Shown: positions 37,976 through 48,404 of the stretch, in pieces
Layout: every line of letters starts with the position of its first letter
Numbering within the stretch: position 1 is the stretch's first letter
Source: Cyclina sinensis
Taxonomy: Eukaryota > Mollusca > Bivalvia > Venerida > Veneridae
Length of the DNA stretch: 64,000 bases
NCBI GenBank assembly: GCA_012932295.1
Contig: JAAONU010000001.1
Location: forward strand, 48,085,134 to 48,149,133
Direction of reading: 5' to 3'
The notes under the pieces: model-generated
What the model was told of the DNA's origin: nothing
Seen by the model: the letters and a program-made list of their open reading frames with translations, nothing else
The model's database searches: none
Made by a program: the position numbers and the translations under genes

Positions 37976-38550
37976 TTAAACATTTTTTCCATTTAAACGT
38001 AATCCAGACTGTGCACTTAACTGAATATTATTGTCATACAGAAAATCTAAACCAATCAAACCATCATCATGTATTGGAGCTACAAATACAGTGCATTTGA
38101 ACAATTGACTAGATGACTTAAATGTTATTTCACACTGACCATCAATCTCTAATAGTCCATCATCAGCAACTTCTAGACGTACAGATGAATTCACCTGCAT
38201 AAGCTCCGGTCGACTGTCTATTGGAATCTTATTATATACAGCAGAAGATAAAATTGAGGTACAAGCTCCAGTATCAAGAACAAAATTTACATTTAAAGAT
38301 CCACAAAGTTCAACAGGAAATATAATCGACATACCATCACCAGATGCATTTCTACATTTAATTTTCTTAAAGTCACTTTTTGTCTGTGAGACCAAGGCTT
38401 GGCCGATAGCCTTGGTCTTATCTAGTTTTCCGAACCAATTCCACCGGACTTGCATTCACGCGCTGTGTGGCCAAGACGACCACATTTGTAACATTCTGTG
38501 TCCTTAAAGCCTCCTTTAGAATGCTGACGCTGTGGTACAAATGACTGTTT
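37976..38550 (-). pseudogene. Gypsy-like retrotransposon: Gag zinc knuckle and aspartic protease
   Basis: From about 38550 leftward on the minus strand, the frame encodes a CCHC zinc knuckle (CYKCGRLGHTAREC, spacing C-x2-C-x4-H-x4-C) that stops at TAG 38424-38422. A frame shifted by -1 continues through 37976 and encodes a retropepsin-like domain with the catalytic FVLDTGACTS block and a downstream GLIGLDFLY block, as in Gypsy/Ty3-type proteases. The frame change coincides with GGAAAAC just before the stop. No reverse transcriptase, RNase H or integrase follows; an open frame at 37652-37903 could not be assigned. The upstream Gag is cut by the repeat at 38552-40066. Confidence 0.8.
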
Positions 38551-38551
38551 T

Positions 38552-40066
38552 TGTGTCGCCCTTTCGAAGAAAAGGCGATACATAGGGATCGCTTTGTCCG
38601 TCGGTCCGTCACGAAATCTTAACGTTGGCTATAACTTTGCCATTTCTAAACATTATCTTATCAAACTTTCAAATTGTATTGCTTATGACAACAGGGTCGG
38701 GTTGATGCCAAAATTTCTAGGTCAAGGTCACATTTGACAGAGTTATGCCCCTTTTTATACATGGATTTGTCATGAAAACTTAACATTGGGAATAACTTTG
38801 CCATTTCTTAACATTTTAACATCAAACTTTCAAATTATATCGCTTATGACAACAGGGTCGTGATGATGCCAAAATGTGTAGGTCAACGTCACAATTGACA
38901 GAGTTATGCCCCTTTTTGTACTTGGATTTTGTCATGAAAACTTAACATTGGCTATAACTATGCCATTTCTTAATGTTTCTTCATCAAACTTTCCAGTTGT
39001 AATGATTACAATTGTATCACTTAAGACAACACCATTTCTCAAGGGCAGATAACCCTCAAATTTTTTTTTGCAATGTTATGCCCCTTTTTCAAGTTAAAAT
39101 TTCTTGGTTAACCTTTTTCTTTATGTCCATGTCTCAAAAAGTGTCAAGGATATTCCATTCCAACTTGGAATACTTGATCACCAGCAAGACCCCTGCAAAC
39201 ATTGTTGGTACCCATGTCCCTGGGGTCACAGTTAGCCCCACCCCCGGGGTCACTTGATTTTGCTTAAACTTATATATAGGAAAAAAAAACTTCTTAAGCC
39301 TAGAAATAAAATATTAACTGACATGAGATGGATGAGATGGGTAAGTACTCCCCCCCCTCCCCCCTCACCGTTCCCTCTGCATGGGAATCCGCCCCCCCCC
39401 CCCCCCCCCCCCCCCAAACCAGTCACCCCACCCCCCCACGGCCCAATTTTTTTTTTTTTAAATTTTAAAACATAGGTACTTTACAACCCATCCTACCTCA
39501 ACCCCCTCCCCCAATCAGTCCCCCCACCCCGGGCCCAATTTTTTTTTTTCTTTTAATTTTAAAACATATGCACTTTATTCCCCCCCCCCCCCCCCCCCGG
39601 GGCCCAATTTTTTTTTTTCTTTTAATTTTAAAACATATGCACTTTATTCCCCCCCCTACCTCAACCCCCCCCGCCCCCCTCCCCAACCAGTCACCCCCCC
39701 CCCCCACCACCACCTGGGCCCAATATTTTTTTTTTTTTTTTTTTTTTAATACATAGGTACGTGACTCCCCATCCACCCTCAAACCCCCCCCCCCCCCATT
39801 TTTTTACCCCCACCCCACCCCCACGCCTTTTTTTTTTTTTTTAAACATAGCTACTTTACTCCCCCCCCCCCCCCCCCCCCTACCTCAAAAGCCCCCCAAC
39901 CAGTCACCCCCTCCCCCCCCCACCCGGGCCCAATTTTTTTTTTTTTTTTAAATTTTAATACATAGGTACTTGACTCCCCATCCACCCTCAACCCCAGCAG
40001 GCTCTTTAGTTATTCTAACAGAGTACCCAAGGGCGACACCAGTGTTCCACTGAACACCCATCTAGT
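38552..40066 (-). mobile_element. 1.5-kb TIR repeat (TGTGTCGCC family), copy 1, inserted in Gag
   Basis: On the + strand it begins TGTGTCGCCCTT at 38552 and its inverted partner AAGGGCGACAC ends at 40039, followed by a hairpin GTGTTCCACTGAACAC and CATCTAG. The opposite-orientation copy at 56442-57890 has the same ends and body. The body holds GTCCGTCGGTCCGTC, modules with AGGTCAAGGTCAC, and a long ladder of C-runs alternating with T-runs and TTTTAAAACATAGGTAC blocks (39350-39970). Retrotransposon Gag reading resumes on both sides, so this is an insertion. No transposase is encoded. Confidence 0.82.
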
Positions 40067-40074
40067 TTTATTAT

Positions 40075-41015
40075 TCTTCAAGTTTAACTTATTTGCCAGA
40101 TGATCTATTTTTTTCCCAAGTTTGATTTGATGTCTCGCCCAAACTCCTGTAGACGCGACTCTGTGACACATTCTTGCTGTTTTGTGTCAACACTTCTAAT
40201 TCTGGGACCTCTGACATCGTCTCGGATGCTGGTGTAATAATCTAGAATTCCTGTGCTTGATCTATTATTGTCTTGGGATCCTGCATTCCAGTAAAAAGAG
40301 CTGCTTGGGAGTCTTGCAATCCCTTCAAAAAATAAGGCAAGTTGATAGTTTCACGTCTGCAGTGGGGTATCCCTTGATCACTTATCCTTTCACACTAGCA
40401 ACATACTCAGCTAATGATTCTCTGTCACGCAGATACTTCCAGTTTTCTAGTTCTGCCAAGTGGGAAGATGTTGATCTTTTCTCTTGGAATCATGTTGCCA
40501 GTGCTGACTGAATCTGATCATAGCTATCTAAGACTTTGGTACTCAATTGTTTGAACACGTACTCTGCTGCCTCGCCTCTCAGACTGTTTTTGATGCGAAA
40601 GAGCCTTTCATTGTTGTCCCAGCGACAGGCTACTGCCATGGCCTAAAACTCTCCCAAGAACTGTTACCATCAAAGAGAATTTGTCTTGGAAGTGGAACCT
40701 CATATTTATACCTAGCCCCACTAACTGTGTGTCCATTGTTCGACTTGTCACTATTACTCCTGTTGGAAAGAGCTATCTCACTCTCTAACTGTCGTATTTG
40801 ATTGTCTTTATCAGTATTAATTCTTTGCTGATATGTTCTCACTAGTTCATCTCTTTGTAACACATTCTCTTCTTGGTTTTTTCTTACCGTCTCCTCTAAT
40901 TTCTGACTTTGTTGTTCTGTGGTTTTTAGATTTCAATTTCAGATAAAAGTTCTTCATTTGTCTCATATTCCCCTATTGTAACCGAGTCTTTTTCATTTTG
41001 TTTCTTAGGTCCCAT
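40075..41015 (-). pseudogene. Gypsy-like Gag polyprotein (element A), broken
   Basis: The minus-strand ATG at 41015-41013 opens a frame that shifts after about 30 codons into a glutamine/glutamate-rich coiled-coil-like region (40863 leftward). A Gag matrix/capsid-type region follows, with FDGNSSWESF, LFRIKNSLRGEAAEYVF and LENWKYLRDRESLAEYV. TGA and TAA codons interrupt it. The order (coiled coil, WxxF capsid, then zinc knuckle and protease beyond the insertion) matches invertebrate Gypsy elements. Not functional. Confidence 0.78.
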
Positions 41016-41120
41016 CTTGCTTTTTTATGATAAATCACTGTTGTGTATGAATATTCTTGTCAAATAGAAGTGGTCTTCAAAAGCATGTTGAAGTGCTTAT
41101 CCCACCGCTGCCACCAGCGT

Positions 41121-41346
41121 TGTAAAATTTAAAGGGGGGGGGGGGGGGGGGTAGCAGGGAAATGCTTTTCTACTCTGTTCAGGGTGATGTAATTCTTAGG
41201 TAGCGCACACAGAGCGGTTTTAAGAAGACAAAACCAAAAGTCCATTTTTTAAAGTTTTTGATGTTTAGTTAATGTCCATTAATTTTGGTTAAACATCCAT
41301 ATAAATTTCCAATATATATTTTAAAGGATATATTCTCTTTCACACA
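41121..41346 (-). repeat. Probable 5' LTR of Gypsy-like element A
   Basis: On the minus strand the segment starts TGTGTGAAAG and ends TTTTACA, followed after four bases by TGGTGGCAGCGGTGGGAT, a plausible primer-binding site, and then the Gag ATG about 100 bp on. It contains an 18-bp C-run (G on the + strand, 41134-41151). The left part abuts the end of a second element's Gag, so the 5' LTR boundary is inferred. No 3' LTR copy was found in the window. Confidence 0.45.
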
Positions 41347-41945
41347 GTCGAGGTATCTATGGCCTCCTGCAATGTCCTAGGATTTGTTCGCATGACCTTG
41401 AGCTTCATTGGGTCCTTGTATAAGCCATCAATGAAATATCCTACTAACTGCCTATCTCATATATCCTGAGGTTGACCCTCAAAAGTGTCTTCGCCCAGTG
41501 CAATAAGTCTTTATGATTGTTGTCTAAATTTTCGTTACAGTAACAACGCATGTTGCGGGTCAATCACTTCAGCAAACCTAGCCTGTAATTCTACCTTAAT
41601 AACATTCCAGGTATGTTGTGGATTGGCGTCCATGTATCTTTTCATGAAATCACTGACTACACCCCTACTAGACTGATAAGCTACCAATTTAATACTGTCT
41701 GGACTCAGACCAACTAACATAGAATATTTCTTGATGCTTTTAACCCATTCCTTGAATTCTTTGGAATTACCTTCAAATGGTTTGATAACCTTAGCTACAC
41801 CTTGCGCACCTACTGTTTTCGTTAGCCCAGATAATTGTTCACCCATTGTTTGAAACATACCAAAAGTTGACCTACTTCTGCTTGTTCTGCCATGTTTGCT
41901 AAAGTATGAAATACTCACAATTTGAAGAAATATCTGGTCCGAAGA
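41347..41945 (-). pseudogene. Gag fragment of a second LTR retrotransposon (element B)
   Basis: A minus-strand open frame (41918 to 41535) encodes a capsid-type Gag segment: KVIKPFEGNSKEFKEWVKSI, then LVAYQSSRGVVSDFMKRYM and TWNVIKVELQARF. After a frameshift, similar coding continues to about 41350 (LVGYFIDGLYKDP, LQEAIDT). It stops abruptly at the presumed LTR of element A. It lies directly downstream of the LTR at 42021-42379, as expected for a 5' LTR-leader-Gag order. Confidence 0.75.
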
Positions 41946-42020
41946 GAACAGTCACAGCATCACCACACTTGGTGCTAAAACTAGTATCCTGGTCATCGAA
42001 GCACCAAAAACAGCCACACT

Positions 42021-42379
42021 TGTAACACCTCATGTGTGCTGCTTGAGACCGTAATCTTAAACCAACTAGTCATGTTTTGAGTTTCTATCTTTTATTAACA
42101 AAGTTAGTCTCTCGAGAGGTTATCTAAACATATAACGATAAGGTATCAGAACTCCGACTCTCTGAAAAACTCCTCAGTTCTCCGCAATTCTCTCTCTCAA
42201 AAGCTCTCACGGCTCTATGCCACCTAGCTTAAATACACACCAGCACGTGCTCATACCTCATTGGTTAAACGATCATAACCAATTGGTCTGTCTGACAATT
42301 ACTCAAAGAGGCATTGACTGAATTATACCTGTATTTCTGAGTCAGCAAATACTAGCGCGTAGCACGTCATAGTGTTACA
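42021..42379 (-). repeat. LTR (5' LTR of element B), 359 bp
   Basis: The ends are inverted: TGTAACAC at 42021-42028 and GTGTTACA at 42372-42379, so on the minus strand it runs TG..CA. Inside, on the minus strand, there is a TATA-like TATTTAA at 42235-42229 and an AATAAA at 42096-42091, in the order expected for U3-R-U5. Gag coding begins about 100 bp beyond its 3' end. The second LTR is absent, in keeping with truncation by element A. Confidence 0.7.
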
Positions 42380-42602
42380 AGATAATTCAATGACGTGTTC
42401 AACTTATTTGACTTGGTCAGGAAAATGAAAATAAAACTTCTTTTAAGAGTCTATTCAATAAGATAGTTACTATAAAACTTTGTTTTAAGACATAAATTAA
42501 GTTGTATTAAAATTTTGTAAGTAATAAATAGTATTTGGAAATTCAAGGAAGTAGTTTGTAATTATCCATTTTAACATCATAATGATATTAGAACTGCCGC
42601 TT

Positions 42603-43850
42603 ATGGCATGCCAATTGTCCAATTATTACGTGAACCTATGTTTATGGTCGAAAAACTAGGATTTACGGTTGATAAACCAGGTTTTGCAAATGCAAAACCT
42701 AGTTTTTCGTATATTAACTTATATTTTCGAGCGAAATCATGGGTTTACGTCGTAAACTGTAGTTTATGCTTGTAAACCATAGATCACATTTGAAAACACA
42801 AGTGTACCGTCGTAAATATAGGTTATGTTTTTAAACTATCCTTTACGAGCATAAACCGGGGTTCTCGAGCGTATCAATAAGATAGTGTCCGTTAACATAG
42901 GATAACGGTTGAAATCCATTGTTTCATTGAAAAACCTAGCTTATCAATCGTAAACTATGGTTTACATTCAATATTTAGGATTATGAAATCAAACTTGAAT
43001 TTCGAGCGTTAACATGTGTTTACGATCGAGAATCTATGTTTTCAAGCATCAACCTACATTTACGGCCATGAACCCATGCTTACGATTGTGTTCATAGGTT
43101 AATGACTGGCTATCATATTTTTTCAAGCTAAAACATGGGATAACGTCGAGAACCATAATTCACGCTCTTAAATGTACATTCACGTAAACTTAAGTTACAA
43201 TTGTTTCGAAAAACCTAGTTTATCGAACATAAATATAGGTTCAAGAGCATAATCTACGATTTACGACAGTTATCCTATATATATGCTCGAAAATATAGGA
43301 TAAAATTCGAAAAACCTGGTTTTATGATTGAAAAACCAGTTTAATCGATTTAATTCCTAGATTAACGGGCGTAAACATAGGTTCACATTATTTTGGACAG
43401 TTGACTTCCCTTGAAATATATTTTACTGAATTTACCCAGTGTTTTCGAGCAAAAACGTAGGATAACGGTCGTGAACCATAGTTTACAGACGTGAACCTAG
43501 ATTTACATTTGATAAACTAAGTTACTGAGAAAAAATATGAAATTACGAATGTTAATATAGGTTTACAATCGTTAACCTATGTTCACGGTCGCAAACCCAA
43601 GTTTTTGGTGGTAATCTTCGGATAACGACCGAAATTCTAATATTATTTGAGAAACCTAGTTTATCAAACGTGAACATAAGAGTTTAAACTACGGTTTACG
43701 GACGTTATCCTATGTTTACGCTCGAGAATAGAGGTTAAAAATCGAAAAACCAGGTTTTATGTTTGAAAAATCTAGATTATCGACCGGTAATCCTAGTTTT
43801 ACGAGCATAAAAATAGGTTCACGTAATAATTGGACAATTGGCGTGCTATA
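42603..43850. mobile_element. Long-TIR element built of degenerate 20-bp palindromic units
   Basis: The ends are inverted copies: ATGGCATGCCAATTGTCC at the left and its diverged inverse at the right, continuing AATTATTACGTGAACCTAT. GCCGCTT flanks both sides (42596-42602 and 43851-43857), a likely 7-bp target duplication; 8 bp if one mismatch is allowed. The interior is an array in which each 20-bp unit approximates GGTTTACGNNCGTAAACCTA, itself a palindrome. The register stays at 20 bp with few slips, for example through about 42750-43020 and 43020-43390. A non-repetitive patch sits near 43390-43435. No coding sequence. Confidence 0.82.
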
Positions 43851-44009
43851 GCCGCTTCAGCAATGATGATTAACTTATCTCAAATTTCCATCAAATTTAT
43901 TTACAAAATATAGATTTCAGCTTTTGAGAAAAGAATATTTGGCTCATTCGTTGCACTAATTATTACAATTAAAATGTGACAACAACATAGAATATGAAAC
44001 TAGATTTAC

Positions 44010-45683
44010 CTGCTAAACATAAAAGGGCTGTTTCTACATCCATTTCTCATCAGATATTCTAAAGCATCTACCATGTCGGGTGGGAGATTCATAAAAACCT
44101 TTCTCAGACCTCTAGCTGACTTCCCTCTGAGTTCCATTCTATGATGAAACAATTACTCAAAACTCATATTGCAAAATAAATAATATGAAGAATACAACTG
44201 GACTTCAGCTGATGCTAAATAAATGATATGAAAAAAATATATCAAGTTGTTACTGTTAACACTTAAGTTTTAAATTCTTTGACTCACTACTGAGCTGAAG
44301 ATTTCAGCAACCAACTGCATCACAAATTATAGGCAATATCACAATAAAAAATACTACACGTACTACATTCTGATTATATAAAGATCTAAAGCAAACTCTT
44401 TGGATATCTTTTTTGCAAAGCTTACCTTCTGGGCAGAATTTTTGTAGATAAATCCAGCGAATTCAAGATTTCCATATCAGTTTTCTTTTTTGTGTCGCCT
44501 GTTACGGAGTAGCCGCGACATATAGTGATCACTTCTCCGTCGTCTGTCTGTCCGTCCGTCACAAAACTTGTCCAGACTACTCCGCAGAAACTACTGGTGC
44601 GATTTCATCCAAACCTTACAGGAATGATCAGTACCAAGTCTAGTTGCGCATACTGTCGGCATTTTCCAGTCCAATGATTTTTGTGAGAATTATGGCTCTT
44701 TTATGATTTTATTTTTAAAGTTTGTCCGGACTACTTCTCTTATACTACTAATGCAGTTTGAATGAAATTTTTCAGGATTGTTCAGTACCTCAAGTATTTG
44801 CACATTTCTTACGGGTTTTACGTTTGAATGATTTTTGGCTGAGTTACGGCCCTTGAATGAAAAAAGGCATTTTAGCCAAATAATGAATTTTGTGTTGCAG
44901 GCTTCACAGTAGCTGCAACATGCTAAAAAGTAGCCAAGAGATATAGGGATCACTTCCCGATCATCTGTCTGTCTGTCCGTCTGTCTGTCTGTCCTTCACA
45001 AAACTTGTCCGGACTACTCCTCAGACACTACTGGTGCGATTTCATCCAAACTTTACAGAAATGATCAGTACCAAGTCTTGTTGCGCATGTCTTCAGCATT
45101 TTCTGGTTCAGTGAATTTTGTTCGAGTTATGACCCTTTAATGATTTTTATTTTTAAAGTTTGTCCGGACTACTTCTCTTACAATACTAAAGCAATTTAAC
45201 TAAAATGTTACAGGATTGTTCTGTACCTCAAGTACTTGCGCATGTCTTACAGGGTTTTTGGTTAAATGATGTTTGGTTGAGCTATGGCTCTTGGATAAAA
45301 ATATGCGTTTAAGTCTACAAACTGTCCAATCACCTCTCAATACTACTGATTAATTGGCTATCATCAGGCGACACATGTCATCACTGATCGCCCTTGTCTT
45401 TTTAAAGCTCTTGTAAGCCGAGACCTTCTAGTCCTGTACTTTTGAAATCCTGCTCTTATTGAATACGGCAGTATGGACAATAGTCAGTTTGGCTGTCCAT
45501 TTCCATGATTGTTCATCTGGACATGCGACCTTTGTGAAGTGGGTCAGCTCTTTCTTAACACATTCTTTAAGCTTTACAAGATCTTCTGCCAGTGGTATGC
45601 CTGCAGACTTGTTAAGCTGTCTTTACTTTTGTCGGCATTTTGCCACACATAAAACCTGTATTTTAGTAGGCTTGGTGAAGAAA
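44010..45683 (-). pseudogene. Exons of a degraded gene, possibly tyrosine-recombinase-like, split by a TIR element
   Basis: First exon: from an acceptor after 45684 leftward to 45376, then resuming at 44490 and ending at a donor after 44426 (AGAAG, GTAAGC). It contains AGIPLAEDLVKLKECVKKEL, LTIVHTAVFN and, beyond the insertion, DMEILNSLDLSTKIL. Two in-frame stops interrupt it. Second exon 44138-44010 joins in phase and reads RMELRGKSARGL ... NLPPDMVDALEYL ... NSPFMFS, ending at a GTAAAT donor. From memory this resembles an uncharacterised animal family (LFNRRR-GEV ... ELRGKRGR ... PYVFAR) that I associate with Crypton/phage-integrase-like proteins; that link is inference. Later exons, including any catalytic tyrosine, are missing. 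Confidence 0.6.
44491..45375 (+). mobile_element. 885-bp TIR element of the TGTGTCGCC family
   Basis: Perfect 11-bp terminal inverted repeats: TGTGTCGCCTG at 44491-44501 and CAGGCGACACA at 45365-45375. Inside are two diverged copies of a module of about 420 bp, each starting GATCACTT followed by GTCTGTCTGTCCGTC and ACAAAACTTGTCC. It sits within an exon of the degraded gene above. It shares its terminal eight or nine bases with the larger elements at 38.6 and 56.4 kb. No coding capacity. Confidence 0.8.
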
Positions 45684-45945
45684 CTGAAAATTTCTTTCAT
45701 CCTCCTGATCTTTTAGGGTATTGTTTATGGCCAAAGTGATGTTCAGCAAGGTAACTTGTCTGATGTAATGTCTGAGAACAAGAGCAATCCCCCTCCATAG
45801 TGTGAGAGCTTGTAAGAACAATACCAGTTTACCTAATCAAAAGCAACTAAAACCTTTTCACTGAACGGAAACCCTTAAAAGACTTGATAAAACTTTTATA
45901 TATGATACAAGAATATTCTTACAATAAGTGTTGGAATGCATTTTT

Positions 45946-47920
45946 AGCTCACCTGAGCGCAAAGTGCTCACGGTGAGCTTTTCTGATCGGTCTTTGTCCG
46001 TCGTCCGTCGTCCATCGGTCGTCCGTCCGTCATCAACTTTTCATTCAAACAACATCTCCTCTGAAACCAATGGGCCAAATTTAATTAAACTTGCCTGGAA
46101 TGTTCCTTGCATGAAGCTCTACCAAAGTTGTTCAAAGAATTCAATTCCATCAAGAATTCTGGTTGCTATGGCAACTTAAAGGAAAAACTTTGAAAATCTT
46201 CTTGTCTGAAACCACAAGGCCCTGAGCCTTAAGATTTGGTATGTAGCATTGTCTAGTGGACCTCTATCAAATTTGTTCAAATTATGCCCCTGGGGTCAAA
46301 TTTGGCCCCACCCTGGGGGTCAGTTGATTTTACATAGGCTTATATAGGAAATCTTTAAAAATCTTCTTCTCAGAAACCACAATGCCTACAGCTTAGATAT
46401 TTGGTATGTAGCATTGTCTAGTAGACCTCTATCAAGTTTGTTCAAATTATGTCCCCTGGGTCAAAATTGGCCATGCCCCAGGGTTCTCTTAGTTTACATA
46501 ATATTTATAGTTATATAGGAAAAACATGAAAAAATCATTTTTCTCCGAAACTAATAGGACTAGACTTTAGATATTTGGTGTGGAGTATTGTGTTAAGAAC
46601 CTTTACCAGTATTGTTTATATGTTGGCCCCTGTTTCAAAATTGGCCCCGCCCCAGGGGCCCTTAATATGTTAAAAAGGCAATCTTTAAAAATCTTTTTAC
46701 TGGAAACCTCAATGCCTACAGCTTAGATATTTGGTATGCAGCATTGTCTAGTGGATGTCTACCAAGTTTTTTCAAATTATATCCCCTGGGTCAAAATTGG
46801 CCATGCCCCAGGGTTCTCTTGGTTTACATATAGTTATATAGGAAAAACATGAAAAATCATTTTTCTTCCAAACTAATAGGACTAGACCTTAGATATTTGG
46901 TGTGGAGTATTGTGTAGAGAACCATTACCAGTATTGTATATATGTTGGCCCCTGTGTCAAAATTGGCCCCGCCCCTGGGGCCCTTAATATGTAAAAAAGA
47001 CAATCTTTAAAAATCTTCTTACTGGAAACCTTAATGCCTACAGCTAAGATATTTGGTATGCAGCATTGTCTAGTGGATGTCTACCAAGTTTGTTGAAAAT
47101 TATGTCCCCTGGGTCAAAATTGGCCATGCCCCAGGGTTCTCTTGGTTTACATATAGTTATATTGGAAAAACATGAAAAATCATTTTTCTTCCAAACTAAT
47201 AGGACTAGACCTTAGATATTTGGTGTGGAGTATTGTGTAGAGAACCTTTACCAGTATTATATATATGTTGGCCCCTGTGTCAAAATTGGCCCCGCCCCTG
47301 GGGCCCTTAATATGTAAAAAAGGCAATCTTTAAAAATCTTCTTACTGGAAACCTTAATGCCTACAGCTTAGATATTTGGTATGCAACATTGTCTAGTGGA
47401 CCTCTACCTAGTTTGTTTGAAAAATGTCCCTTGGGTCACTATTGGCCCCGCCCGAGGGGTCACAAGTTTTAAATAGCAGTATAGAAGAAAATCTTTAAAA
47501 ATCTTCTTGTCTGAAACCACAAGGCCTAGAATTTTAAAATTTGGCATGAAACAAGCTTTATCAAGCTTTTTGAAATTATTAGATTAGGTTAAAGGTCACG
47601 GAGGCTAAAAATAGATTTACTGTACCTCATAGAGCCTTCATTTATTGACCAATATCTTTGATATTCAGTATATAGGTTCCTTGCATGGACGTCTACCCAT
47701 GGGTAGGGTTTGAGGTCACTAAGTCAAGGTCAAGGTCACCATAGCTTATAATAGATATTTCTACTTTCTGTCATAGAGCCTTTATTTATTGACTAAAAAT
47801 TTACATATTTGGTTTGTAGGCACTTACATATTTTCAATTAAAAAATGAAATACTGCTTAACAGCAAACCTACAGCTAAAGTACTCGGGTGAGAGATCCAG
47901 GGCCATCATGGCCCTCTTGT
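45946..47920 (+). repeat. Composite repeat with cruciform head and higher-order tandem body
   Basis: The head AGCTCACC-TGAGC-gcaaagt-GCTCA-c-GGTGAGCT (45946-45979) is a near-perfect 13-bp stem, followed by TTTGTCCGTCGTCCGTCGTC. The body uses the 160-bp unit also seen at 27 kb, but here two unit types alternate. The marker GATATTTGGTGTGGAGTA recurs at 46570, 46892 and 47215, giving a dimer period of 322-323 bp. Next come modules with GTCAAGGTCAAGGTCACC, and the repeat ends GGGCCATCATGGCCCTCTTG. Confidence 0.85.
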
Positions 47921-48404
47921 TATACATATGCCGTAAAGCAAATTCAGGACAAAATTTGGAAGTTAAAGAAACTTGTCTCATTGTTGCATTACATTTGCAA
48001 GCATTATGCCCCCTGATTAAACAAACAGTAACAATATCAGACTTCTGTCGCATGTAACTCCAAACTGAAATATATAACTGATACGGCCATGAAACTTATT
48101 AAAAAGAGTTGTAAGCATGTGAACTTATGCAGCTGGGTATTTTGACTCAAATAAATTGGAGATTGGCAGACTTATGCCCTTGATTAATAAAAAAAGGCAT
48201 TTTTACACTTGTTTCGTATGTAACTCCAAATGTATAACTGCTGTAACATATGGTGTGACAGAGTAAATGACAGTCTTATTTCCATACTATATGTTCACCT
48301 TCTTATTAAGTTCCAAATAGTAGTGGTGTTAACCAGTGCAGCGCCAAAGACAGACTGACTACTCTACATGCTGCTATGATATTAAATGGTTGATAAATTA
48401 TCAT
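47921..48404. repeat. Degraded repeat modules
   Basis: Two partial, diverged copies of a block containing TATGTAACTCCAAA and an AT-rich spacer. Open frames at 47838-48057 on both strands belong to this block. No gene. Confidence 0.45.

Noticed and set aside
39254..39782. Proline-rich (+) and glycine-rich (-) open frames, also at 56814-57139
   Set aside because: Translations of C/G homopolymer ladders inside a TIR repeat.
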